A stretch of DNA of 64,000 bases, taken from CAYVIB01 sp964451365. Lineage in GTDB: Bacteria > Pseudomonadota > Gammaproteobacteria > Pseudomonadales > Cellvibrionaceae. The first letter of the stretch is position 1. Each line of letters starts with the position of its first letter. Position numbers and translations under genes: made by a program. The notes beneath the pieces were generated by a model that worked only from the letters and a program-made list of their open reading frames with translations, did not search any database and was not told where the DNA came from. The stretch spans positions 1-64,000 of the forward strand of contig CAYVIB010000011.1 in assembly GCA_964451365.1 (NCBI GenBank). Reading direction: 5' to 3'. Shown in pieces: positions 41,817-51,300 of the stretch.

Positions 41817-42090
41817 TTAGACCTCTCCTGATTCACCCTCGAATCAAGCACCTCACCCTGCGACTGACACTGTGCTGAAAAGCCGGGAAAATCGCAAAAC
41901 AGACGTTTGATCGCAGATGTTTACGATATCAACAGAAGAATTGCGTGCCAAAATCGCCTTTTTTAATGAATTTTTCAACGCTTCTTCCGAAAACTCACAT
42001 TTTTTCAAGCACTACAGTGCGGTCGATTTTATAAAACCAGCCTGCGATGTTGAGTTTTGCAGTCCAATAACAAAGACCGAGAGAAGAACT

Positions 42091-42930
42091 ATGTACGTTT
42101 CAATGAACGACTCAAAAGAACGTTTTGCAGCAAAGCCATTGGTACACCGCAATAACCCCGCGGCCCCCCCGGAAAAACTTAACGGTAACGGCCATACGTC
42201 CCTCAACAACATTGTTAAGCATATTACCGAAACGACTGATCCGGCGGCCCTGCATATGTACTGCAGGGGCTTGATCAGCGCGTTGAATATCGAACGCTAC
42301 GAGATATTCGCCAGCATACGCGAGCCATTTTCCGATGGTAGGCTAGTGCACCTGGTCAATGGTTTTGAACTGGACAGCCAGGCCGGGGAGCGAACCTCCG
42401 TTTCCGCCGCCGCTTTCCAGGAGTACTGTCTTGCCGCCGCGCTTCCGAAGCTGTGGACCAGCCACTCCGATTGTGAAACGGAATTTGTTTCCGGCCTATT
42501 ACAGGAAAATGTTTCCCAGGAAGCCGCAAATATCGAATATCTCTATGCCTGTATTCCGTGGCACGGCCCGTCCGGCAACGCGGGAGGACTAAAACTCATA
42601 TGCCAGGCGCGCGACAAGCAGCAACTTCGGGAAATGGAAAATGTTGTCCTCAAGGTGGCATTCCTTACACCCTATATTCTCGAAGCTATCGCCAAATTCG
42701 TTATCGACCGAACCAAAAAGCTAAGGAAAGGCGTATTGACGGACCGGGAAAAAGATGTGCTTTATCAATTGGCGTTGGGGCACAGCACCGCGGATGTGGC
42801 AAAAATTCTTGGTATTTCAATCAATACCGTCACCACCCACACCCGCAAAATTCACGAAAAGCTTCACGTGAATAACCGTCAGCAGGCGGTTATACGGGCG
42901 ATTAATATGAACTTGATTTCTCTGGCATAG
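42091..42930 (+). CDS. LuxR-family transcriptional regulator
   Basis: A 279-residue protein from ATG 42091, chosen because GAGAAG lies 5 nt upstream; the frame is open back to an ATG at 41917, which would add 58 residues. The N-terminal ~180 residues look like an autoinducer-binding-type sensor (ALNIERYEIFASIREPFSDG) but I cannot confirm ligand residues. The C-terminal HTH (about 215-275) is clear: LTDREKDVLYQLALGHSTAD, VAKILGISINTVTTHTRKIH. No luxI is in the window. It ends 80 bp before the oxidase gene on the same strand and is a candidate regulator of it. The 41717-42090 interval otherwise holds only the small leader frame. Confidence 0.85.
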   Translation: MYVSMNDSKERFAAKPLVHRNNPAAPPEKLNGNGHTSLNNIVKHITETTDPAALHMYCRGLISALNIERYEIFASIREPFSDGRLVHLVNGFELDSQAGERTSVSAAAFQEYCLAAALPKLWTSHSDCETEFVSGLLQENVSQEAANIEYLYACIPWHGPSGNAGGLKLICQARDKQQLREMENVVLKVAFLTPYILEAIAKFVIDRTKKLRKGVLTDREKDVLYQLALGHSTADVAKILGISINTVTTHTRKIHEKLHVNNRQQAVIRAINMNLISLA

Positions 42931-43010
42931 CCTGAACCAGCAATATCCCTCTAACAAGAATAACCGAAGTTACCGCCATGCGACATACATACATTTAGAG
43001 GACCTTTAAA

Positions 43011-45740
43011 ATGAAATTGAATAAAATTCTGTCAATTTTCACCGCCGCCGGGTTGCTGATGCAGGCTTCGATTGCCCCGGCTTTGCAATGCAACGCACCC
43101 ATCGGCATTGGCTTCACCCAGGGAACCGACGGTAGCGGAACCCACTCCAATTTTGAACTCGTCACCCCCCATACCAGCGGTGGTTTTTCCGCGTATTATC
43201 GGAACAACGATAAAAACGACGCATTTGTGGAAAACTATACCTGGTTCGGCCCAAAAGCTGCTGGCTGGGGAAATATCCAGGGCATCGCCCTGCTGGAAAA
43301 CAACGTATATAACCCTTCGGGACCAATAGCCCCCATTCCGGGTTACGGCAACCTTGAAGTTATGGCCACCATAGACGGCCAGTTGTATCACTTTTGGCGC
43401 GATCGCAACGACGCTTCCCGGCCATGGTCATCCGGCACCTGGGTGACCTGGGGCGTTAGGGGTCAGCCAGGATTTATTCAAAGTAACCAGAATCGCAGGA
43501 ATTTTGAGGTCGTGGTCGCCTTGCAAAACGGTGGCCTCGCCCATTGGTGGCGGTCCCACGATGACCCCAACAACATGAGCTGGCACCAATCCATTCAATT
43601 CGCCCAGGGGATCACCTTCGATTCGGTCAGTCTGATTCAAAGTAATTTTGGCGGGGGAAACCTGGAAATTATCGCCCGTTCCACCAATGGCAAGCTGTAT
43701 CACATGTGGCGTGAAGGCGATACTCAGTGGTCGACTCCCCGGGAAATAGTATTAGCGGATGGTAGCCCCATCAATGCAATAGGCGTGCACTCCTTTGTGC
43801 AAGGAAAGTCCGGAACACGCGGTCACTTTGAGCTGATTGTTCCCTTGTCCAGCGGTGGCCTGGCACATTTCTACCGCAACAATGACACCACAATCAATAA
43901 CCTGTACCCGTGGTACAAGGCGGGCATGGTCGATGCAAATTCAAGCAGGCGCTACACTTCAGCATCAGTCATTGCGAGCAGTTTTGGTGACGGCAATCTG
44001 CAAGTGGTCGCCCGCCGGGAAAGCGACGGGGCGCTGGTCTCCTTCCATGCGGACAAAGGCAGCGCGTTGTGGAACGAGAAGGCTGACCAGTCGAACTCCC
44101 CCATCTGGGCCGGCGCTGTTGTTGGCGGTGAGCCATGCTGCAATGCCCCAACCCAGGGGCGCTGGCAGACGCCCTACAACGCCAAGGCTATCGGCATTCA
44201 TGCCTCCTTGCAGCCCGACGGGAAAATTTTACTGTTTGGCTTTGATGACAATAAGGACATGGGCTTTTCAGAACTGTTTGATCCGCTTACTGGTGAGGGA
44301 GAAATACCTTCCCTGCTCGGTAGCAGTCATTTACCGCACGCGTTTTGTTCCGGCCACGCCCTTTTGGAAAACGGTGAGCTGTGGGTGGCCGGGGGCCACG
44401 GAGAGGATCATCTGGCGGATTCTTATATATTTCGTTCATGGTACAACGAATGGGAGCAACTTCCGGATCTGGGCCCCGATATACCGGTGCCGATAGAAAG
44501 AAAAGCCGGAACCGTTTACGGTCGTGAATATGGCCGCTGGTATCCAACACTGAGTCGCCTGGAAAATGGTTCCGTGATGGCGATTTCCGGCTCAAAAACC
44601 TTGGGCCGGCTGGAATCGGGGGTTGAGGTGAACAGCACGTTCCAGATAATGGATGCTGCCTATAATCTGACGGAAAAGATGGAGGTTCCAAACCCCTTCG
44701 ACCCGGCGCGCTCCGACCGTTCAATTATGATGTACCCCTTTGTGTACCAGTTGCCTCAGGGCGGCGTGCTGGTGCACTCCGAGAGGACATCACGAATCAT
44801 GTACCCATCAAACCCTGCAGGAAGCCAATGGGACAACAACTTTTTTAAAGTCACTCAGTACTCCTACAACCGCAACTATCCCGGATCAGGCTCATCCGTG
44901 ATGCTGCCGTTGTCTCCGCCAAACTATGCCCCGCGCATTATGCTGATTGGCGGTGGGGGCGATGTGTCGATCGAATTTAAATGTAAAACCGGCACCGAAA
45001 CCAATACCGACTGCACCAAGAACGACTCTCTCGTGCCCGCAACCCCAACTGTGGAGATGCTCGACTTCCGTGACAACAGCAATCCAGACTGGAAATACGT
45101 CGCCTCCATGAAACATCCGCGCGTAATGAACAATGCGGTGTTACTGCCCGACGGTACAGTTTTTGTCTCGGGTGGCAGTACCCACGGCGCATCTGACCTA
45201 GGCGCGGCACCGGTGATGACGCCTGAGATATACGACCCCAATACGGATACCTGGACAGAGATGTGCCCCATGCGCATTGCCCGCTTGTACCATTCCACGG
45301 CCTTGCTGTTACCCGATGGCAGGGTCATGACCACCGGCACCGATCACGCCTGGAATCTAAAACCCTACGATTGGCCAGAGCGCCGGGTGGAAATATTCAG
45401 CCCACCCTACCTGGAAAAAGGCCTTCCGCGCCCCACAATTAGCGGGATCAGCAGAGGACCGCACTATTTTGGCGGCAGATTTCAGGTTCAACTAAACCCC
45501 TCTCCTGTAAATGGAGAGAATATCAATAAAGCTGTGCTCATTGCACCGGGTGCTGTTACGCACGCCTACGATCAGACCCAGCGCGCTATCGAGCTGGAAA
45601 TTGAAGAAAAGAATTGGGGCGATATTATTGTAAAAATGCCTCCCAACGGCAAAGTGGCTCCGCCCGGATTTTATATGTTGTTTGTTCTTTCAAACGATGG
45701 CGTCCCCTCGGTCGCGGAATTTGTCAGACTTTACAATTAA
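43011..45740 (+). CDS. PLL-like beta-propeller fused to AA5 copper radical oxidase (glyoxal-oxidase-like)
   Basis: A secreted 909-residue protein with a signal peptide (about 1-25). Residues about 27-375 hold at least six repeats of the type GNLEVMATIDGQLYHFWRD and GGNLEIIARSTNGKLYHMWR, resembling the sugar-binding PLL-type beta-propeller. Residues about 380-800 form a Kelch-type oxidase propeller, and about 805-905 the DUF1929/early-set domain (VLIAPGAVTHAYDQTQRAIE, PPGFYMLFVLSNDGVPSVAE). All copper-radical site residues are found: Cys446 (HAFCSGHALL), Tyr511 (GRWYPTLSRL), Tyr760-His761 (ARLYHSTALLLPDGR), His851 (AVTHAYD). The Cys-Tyr spacing of 65 equals that of fungal glyoxal oxidase (70-135), not galactose oxidase (228-272). 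Predicted to make H2O2 from small aldehydes or sugars outside the cell. Confidence 0.88.
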   Translation: MKLNKILSIFTAAGLLMQASIAPALQCNAPIGIGFTQGTDGSGTHSNFELVTPHTSGGFSAYYRNNDKNDAFVENYTWFGPKAAGWGNIQGIALLENNVYNPSGPIAPIPGYGNLEVMATIDGQLYHFWRDRNDASRPWSSGTWVTWGVRGQPGFIQSNQNRRNFEVVVALQNGGLAHWWRSHDDPNNMSWHQSIQFAQGITFDSVSLIQSNFGGGNLEIIARSTNGKLYHMWREGDTQWSTPREIVLADGSPINAIGVHSFVQGKSGTRGHFELIVPLSSGGLAHFYRNNDTTINNLYPWYKAGMVDANSSRRYTSASVIASSFGDGNLQVVARRESDGALVSFHADKGSALWNEKADQSNSPIWAGAVVGGEPCCNAPTQGRWQTPYNAKAIGIHASLQPDGKILLFGFDDNKDMGFSELFDPLTGEGEIPSLLGSSHLPHAFCSGHALLENGELWVAGGHGEDHLADSYIFRSWYNEWEQLPDLGPDIPVPIERKAGTVYGREYGRWYPTLSRLENGSVMAISGSKTLGRLESGVEVNSTFQIMDAAYNLTEKMEVPNPFDPARSDRSIMMYPFVYQLPQGGVLVHSERTSRIMYPSNPAGSQWDNNFFKVTQYSYNRNYPGSGSSVMLPLSPPNYAPRIMLIGGGGDVSIEFKCKTGTETNTDCTKNDSLVPATPTVEMLDFRDNSNPDWKYVASMKHPRVMNNAVLLPDGTVFVSGGSTHGASDLGAAPVMTPEIYDPNTDTWTEMCPMRIARLYHSTALLLPDGRVMTTGTDHAWNLKPYDWPERRVEIFSPPYLEKGLPRPTISGISRGPHYFGGRFQVQLNPSPVNGENINKAVLIAPGAVTHAYDQTQRAIELEIEEKNWGDIIVKMPPNGKVAPPGFYMLFVLSNDGVPSVAEFVRLYN

Positions 45741-45744
45741 ACGC

Positions 45745-45770
45745 TACGCCCCGGTCTTGACCGGGGCGTA
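45745..45770. terminator. strong hairpin terminator after the oxidase
   Basis: Perfect 12-bp stem TACGCCCCGGTC / GACCGGGGCGTA with a minimal TT centre, 5 bp after the oxidase stop. The following TTACTTTACG is only weakly U-rich. Confidence 0.75.
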
Positions 45771-45812
45771 TTACTTTACGAGTAAGTGATTTCTGGCGCA
45801 TGGAAGTACTAA

Positions 45813-45953
45813 GGGGATGACTGGAGCAGCCAGGACTGGAAAACGAAGCCCATTGAATACATAGCCGCTGGATTGTTCCTCGTCGCCGTCCACAGGTTTC
45901 TCAGGCGCACTCGGTCGTGGAAAAAAAACCAAAAATTATTCTTCGTCAACTAA
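45813..45953 (+). pseudogene. possible gene remnant in the oxidase-cus interval
   Basis: The 45771-46108 interval has no complete gene. Directly after a TAA, 46 codons without an ATG encode SSQDWKTKPIEYIAAGLFLV, AVHRFLRRTRSW and a basic tail before TAA, which reads like the C-terminal membrane segment and tail of an inner-membrane protein. No start or ribosome binding site is visible. It may be the 3' end of a deleted gene; no family is assigned. Confidence 0.3.
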
Positions 45954-46108
45954 CCAAAGAATTGCTATCGAATATAGCCGCTCCACGTCCTTGTCGACAG
46001 GTTAATTTTCCGTCGCACATTGAATTCAAGCTCTCTGTCGATATATTATCGGCAGAACCGCGTGAGGCAGAAAACGCATCGGTTATGGTTTAATCGGAAT
46101 TACTTAAA

Positions 46109-46480
46109 GTGACTTTTCGCAAAAACAGAACATTTTCAGTGTTGATACTGCTGACTTTCTGGGTCCAGTCTGTTTTTGCAATGGCTCTTCCCTGCCCGGC
46201 CGAGGCCGGCATATCCGGATGGATGGCATCCACCGACAGCCCGGCCATGGAATCCATGGAGCACTGCCACAGCGAAAGTCCGGGAACTTCCGGCACCGAC
46301 CACGGAGAATCCTGCTGCACTACCGACTGCAGTTGCCCGGCCAACTGTTTCTCCTCTCCAATTGTTCCTCACCAGCAACCTGCCTTGCAATCGGATCCTT
46401 CGATTTCACCGAAAGGCATTCGCTACCAGCTCTTATCGGCGCATTCCTCATTGCGCTATCGTCCCCCCATTTCCGGCTGA
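46109..46480 (+). CDS. Cys/His-rich exported protein, first gene of the cus operon
   Basis: A 123-residue protein from GTG 46109 with a signal peptide (about 1-24, SVLILLTFWVQSVFAMA). The mature part has MESMEHCHSESPGTSG, HGESCCTTDCSCPANC, a dense Met/His/Cys cluster suited to soft metal ions. The pattern is like the DUF2946-type small proteins that precede copper efflux genes. It opens the operon that continues into the CusC remnant, CusB and CusA. The ribosome binding site is weak. Role in periplasmic copper or silver binding is inferred. Confidence 0.6.
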   Translation: MTFRKNRTFSVLILLTFWVQSVFAMALPCPAEAGISGWMASTDSPAMESMEHCHSESPGTSGTDHGESCCTTDCSCPANCFSSPIVPHQQPALQSDPSISPKGIRYQLLSAHSSLRYRPPISG

Positions 46481-46588
46481 CACAGGACAGGTCCGCCTGT
46501 CGTTTGGCGGAGGCTTTTCGGCTTCCTGAGATCAGTTCGCGCAATCCCAACCTGACTACTTTGCGGTTGCGCAGTCGGAGATACAACC

Positions 46589-46825
46589 ATGTTTTCCGTT
46601 CTGGAATGGCCTTCGGTCGTGCGGATCGGCATCGCCACGACCTGCCTGGATAACAGCCGGCACAGTGAAAGCGCATTGATTGCCGAAAGCATTTCCGCCG
46701 GCGCGCTGCCCGATCCGGGAATGTCAATTGATTCCCTTGCCATCGACGTGGAAAGGCAGAAGCTGATTGCCCGGATAAATTATTTTTTGGTTACCGCCGA
46801 AGACTTCGAGGAAGATAACGCATGA
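46589..46825 (+). pseudogene. remnant of TolC-family outer-membrane factor (CusC-type)
   Basis: A 78-codon frame with GGAG 8 nt before its ATG and an ATGA overlap with cusB, the position normally taken by cusC. Residues about 29-50 read SALIAESISAGALPDPGMSI, where AGALPDP is the hallmark near the N-terminus of metal-efflux TolC proteins. The next residues (DVERQKLIARINYFLVTAED) look like the family's C-terminal end. About 350 residues forming the barrel and tunnel would be missing, so I read it as an internally deleted cusC in which the translation signals survived. Alternatively it is an unrelated small protein. Confidence 0.5.
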
Positions 46826-48345
46826 ACCGTCAATTCAAACCTTTAACCCTGCTTGGCGCCGGCGTGCTGATCGGCCTGTTTTTCTCGGTGGGTATTTTTT
46901 TCTTGTTTTCCGGAGAGGAATCAACAACCGCCGGCAACAATTCGCGGGAGAAAAAACCACTTTACTGGGTTGCCCCCATGGACCCGAACTACAAACGCGA
47001 CCAGCCCGGCAAATCGCCCATGGGCATGGACCTTATTCCCGTTTACGCGGACAGCGCGCAAGAAAGCCCAGGCACCGTCAAAATTTCCCCCGATGTAGTA
47101 AACAACCTGGGAGTAAGAACGACGGAGGCGCAGCGCAAGCCCCTGGAGTCAGAAATAAAAACCGTGGGCTATGTACGCTACAACGAGGACAGGCTGGTGC
47201 ACATTCATCCGCGTGTCGAAGGCTGGATAGACAAACTTTATGTCAAGGCTGAAGGCGACCCGGTGGAAAAGGGGCAACCACTTTACGAAATCTATTCCCC
47301 TACTCTCGTTAATGCGCAGGAAGAGCTGGTTCTTGCTCTTATGCGTAACAATGAGCGACTGGTGCGCGCTTCCGAGGAGCGATTGCGCGCGCTGCAACTG
47401 GCTGAATCCACAATTGAAACACTCAGGGAAACCAGGCAGGTGCAACAAACGGTAACCTTTTATGCGCCGCAAAGCGGTGTCGTCGATAATTTAAATATAC
47501 GCCAAGGTTTCTACGTTCAACCCGGTGTTAATTTAATGTCCATCGGCGCGCTGGATGAAGTCTGGGTGGAAGCGGAAGTATTCGAAAGACAGGCGGGAAT
47601 GGTAAAGGATAATTCCCCCGTCACCATGACTCTCGACTATCTTCCCGGTGTAACCTGGCGCGGTAATGTCGATTACATCTATCCCACACTCGATGCCAGG
47701 ACACGCACGGTAAAAGTGCGAATGCGCTTCGACAATGAGGACAGGAAATTAAAACCCAATATGTTCGCGCAGGTCGCCATTCACACCGGTACGGATGAAA
47801 ACGCCCTGCTGGTTCCCCGCGAATCCGTGATTCGCACCGGCAGCTCGGATCGTGTGGTGCTGGCGCTCGGAGACGGCCGGTTCAAATCCATTGAAGTCAA
47901 AGTGGGACGCTCCGACGAAACCCATCTGGAAATTCTCGACGGTATCGAAGAAGGAGAAAAAATTGTCAGCTCCGCGCAATTTTTACTGGATTCGGAGTCG
48001 AGCAAAACCTCCGACTTCCGGCGCATGGATCACAGCGCACCGATAGCCGCGGAACAATCGGTGTGGATTGAAGCAACCATCGACCAGGTTGATAAAAGTG
48101 CCCGCCGGGTTACCTTGAGCCATGGCGCCATCGATGCCTGGAATATGCCGGCGACGACAATGAATTCCAGCGTGGCTGAAAGTGTGGACCTTTCCACTTT
48201 GCAAACCGGTAGGACAGTACATGTGGAAATTTCCCGCGTGGACGGCGGGATGGCTGTGACCAACGTTCATGTGCCACAGTCGGAAGATGAGAACGCAATG
48301 CCGGATCATTCACCGGATGCGCACTCCGATCACAGCCAGCATTGA
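46822..48345 (+). CDS. cusB: copper/silver efflux adaptor CusB with C-terminal CusF-like domain
   Basis: Periplasmic adaptor of an RND heavy-metal efflux pump. 507 residues: N-terminal anchor (about 9-30), a heavy-metal-binding segment YWVAPMDPNYKRDQPGKSPM (about 48-67), the barrel-sandwich/hairpin body (KISPDVVNNLGVRT; LVHIHPRVEGWIDKLYVKAE), and a C-terminal CusF-like beta-barrel (about 412-485). In CusF the metal ligands are His36, Trp44, Met47, Met49; here the spacing gives His434, Met442, Thr445 and Met447, so one Met ligand is replaced by Thr. The tail is His/Asp-rich (DHSPDAHSDHSQH). Confidence 0.9.
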   Translation: MNRQFKPLTLLGAGVLIGLFFSVGIFFLFSGEESTTAGNNSREKKPLYWVAPMDPNYKRDQPGKSPMGMDLIPVYADSAQESPGTVKISPDVVNNLGVRTTEAQRKPLESEIKTVGYVRYNEDRLVHIHPRVEGWIDKLYVKAEGDPVEKGQPLYEIYSPTLVNAQEELVLALMRNNERLVRASEERLRALQLAESTIETLRETRQVQQTVTFYAPQSGVVDNLNIRQGFYVQPGVNLMSIGALDEVWVEAEVFERQAGMVKDNSPVTMTLDYLPGVTWRGNVDYIYPTLDARTRTVKVRMRFDNEDRKLKPNMFAQVAIHTGTDENALLVPRESVIRTGSSDRVVLALGDGRFKSIEVKVGRSDETHLEILDGIEEGEKIVSSAQFLLDSESSKTSDFRRMDHSAPIAAEQSVWIEATIDQVDKSARRVTLSHGAIDAWNMPATTMNSSVAESVDLSTLQTGRTVHVEISRVDGGMAVTNVHVPQSEDENAMPDHSPDAHSDHSQH

Positions 48346-48356
48346 GAGAATGTAGA

Positions 48357-51300
48357 ATGATTGAAGCCATTATTCACTGGTCGGTAAAAAACCGTCTGTT
48401 TGTCCTGCTCGGCACGGTCATACTGGTTGGCGTGGGATCGTATGCGATAAAAAATACCCCCGTCGATGCGATACCGGATCTGTCCGACGTGCAGGTGATT
48501 ATTAAAACCAGCTATCCCGGACAGGCGCCACAAGTGGTGCAGGACCAGGTAACCTATCCGTTGACGTCCGCGATGCTATCAGTGCCGGGCGCGGTAACCG
48601 TGCGCGGTTTTTCTTTTTTCGGCGACTCCTTCGTTTACGTTATTTTTGACGATGATACCGACCTGTACTGGGCGCGCAGTCGCGTGCTGGAATATCTCAG
48701 CCAGATTGCGCCGACGCTGCCGGAGACCGCGAAGCCACAACTCGGCCCGGACGCCACCGGCGTGGGCTGGATTTATATTTACGCGCTGGCGGATCGCACC
48801 GGCAAACACGATATCAGCCAACTGCGCGGTATTCAGGACTGGTTTTTAAAATACGAACTGCAAACCGTGCCCGGTGTATCGGAAGTGGCTTCCGTGGGCG
48901 GCATGGTGAGGCAGTACCAGGTAAAGGTTAATCCGGAAAAACTGCGCGCCTTCGGTATTCCACTGTCACATATCCAGACGGCGATTCAGCGCGGCAATCA
49001 GGAAGTCGGTGCCTCGGTAGTGGAAATGGCGGAGGCGGAATATATGGTAAGGGCCACCGGTTATATCCACGGCATAGCCGACCTCGGCAATATTCCCCTC
49101 GGCCTTAACGAAAAAGGTACGCCATTGTTGCTCAAGGATGTGGCCGACATCGGCGTGGGCCCGCAAATGCGGCGCGGCATTGCCGAATTGAATGGCGAAG
49201 GTGAAACGGTGGGTGGCGTTGTTGTCATGCGCTTCGGCGAAAATGCCAGGGAAACCATCCAAGGAGTAAAGGCAAAGCTGGAATCGTTAAAATCCGGCTT
49301 GCCTGAAGGTGTGGAAATTATTCCGGTTTACGATCGCTCCGCGCTAATCGAACGCGCGGTAAATAACCTATGGGAAAAACTCGCCGAGGAATTATTCCTG
49401 GTGGCGCTGGTGTGTATCGCATTTCTGCTTCACGTGCGCTCGTCACTGGTGGCCGTGGTCACTTTGCCCATTGCCATTCTGGCAGCCTTTATCGTCATGT
49501 ATTTTCAGGGACTGAACGCCAACATCATGTCACTGGGCGGTATTGCCATCGCCATGGGCGCAATGATTGACGGTGCCATTGTGCTGATTGAAAACATGCA
49601 CAAGCACATGGAAAAAACACCGTTAACCGATAAAAACCGCTGGCAGGTGGTGGCGCATTCGGCAAGCGAGGTCGGCCCGGCGCTGTTTTTCAGTCTGTTG
49701 GTGATTACCATCAGCTTTATTCCGGTATTTACCCTGGAAGCACAGGAAGGCCGCATGTTTTCGCCGCTGGCTTTTACCAAGACTTACGCCATGGCGGCGG
49801 CGGCAATTCTGGCGGTAACGCTGGTTCCGGTACTGATGGGTTATTTTATTCGGGGCAAAATAAAGTCGGAAAACAGCAATCCAATAAACCAGCTATTAAC
49901 CACCACTTATCAGCCGCTGCTGCGAAAAGTTCTGGCGTTTCCCAAATTGACCCTCGCGATTGCCGTAATGATTACCCTTTCCACGCTTTTTCCGTTGAGC
50001 CGGATCGGCAGTGAATTCATGCCCGCGCTGGATGAAGGCGACCTGATGTACATGCCCACCACCTATCCCGGTATTTCCATCGGCAAGGCCCGGGAGCTGC
50101 TGCAACAAACCGACAAAATTATTCGCACGGTTCCCGAGGTGGAAAATGTATTCGGCAAAGTCGGACGCGCGGAAACCGCCACCGATCCGGCGCCGCTCAC
50201 CATGATTGAAACGTTTATTCAGTTGAAACCGCGCAGTGAATGGCGCGACGGCGTCACCACCAACAGTTTGATAAAAGAGCTGGACGGACTGGTAAAATTT
50301 CCCGGTGTCACCAATGCCTGGGTGATGCCCATTAAAACGCGCATCGATATGTTGGCCACCGGAATCAAAACGCCCGTGGGCGTTAAAATCGCCGGGCCGG
50401 ATTTATCGCAAATACAAAACATAGGAAAGCGGTTGGAATCAATTCTGCAGGAGGTGCCCGGCACCGCGTCGGTTTATTCGGAACGGGTGGCAGGCGGCCG
50501 TTACATCAAAGTGGATATTCAGCGGGAAAAAGCGGCGCGTTACGGCTTGAACATCGCCGATGTCCAGCAGGTAATCGCCACGGCGGTGGGCGGCATGAAT
50601 GTCAGCTACACTATCGAAGGTCTGGAACGCTATCCGATCAACATCCGTTACCCGCAGGAATATCGCAATTCCCCGGAACAACTGTCACTGCTGCCGATCG
50701 TCACGCCCAACGGCCAGCGAATTTCACTGGGCGATGTGGCGCGGGTTTATATCGAAGAGGGAGCGCCGGGCATAAAAAGTGAAAACGCCCGCCTGAATGG
50801 CTGGGTATTCATCGACCTGGAAAATATCGACGTGGGAACTTATGTCAGCCAGGCCAAGGCACGGGTGGAAAAAAAACTGGAGCTGCCACCCGGCTATTCC
50901 ATCAACTGGGCCGGGCAATATCAATATATGGAACGGGCAAAGGAAAAGCTGACTTACGTTATTCCGCTGACACTGGCGATAATTGTTGTGTTGCTTTTTA
51001 TGAACTTCCGCAACTTCATCGAGGTGGGCATTATTATCGCCACCTTGCCGCTGGCTCTGGTGGGCAGTGTCTGGCTTATGTTCCTGCACAACTTTAATTT
51101 TTCCGTGGCGGTGGGAGTCGGCTTTATCGCCCTGGCCGGGGTGGCGGCGGAAACCGGAGTGATCATGCTGCACTATCTTAAACAGGCCTACCAGGACCTG
51201 CTTGATGATCACCAGCAAAAAACCGATGACGACAACCTTCGCCGGGCGGTACTGCAAGGTGCGGTAAAACGTGTGCGCCCGGTAATGATGACCGCGATAT

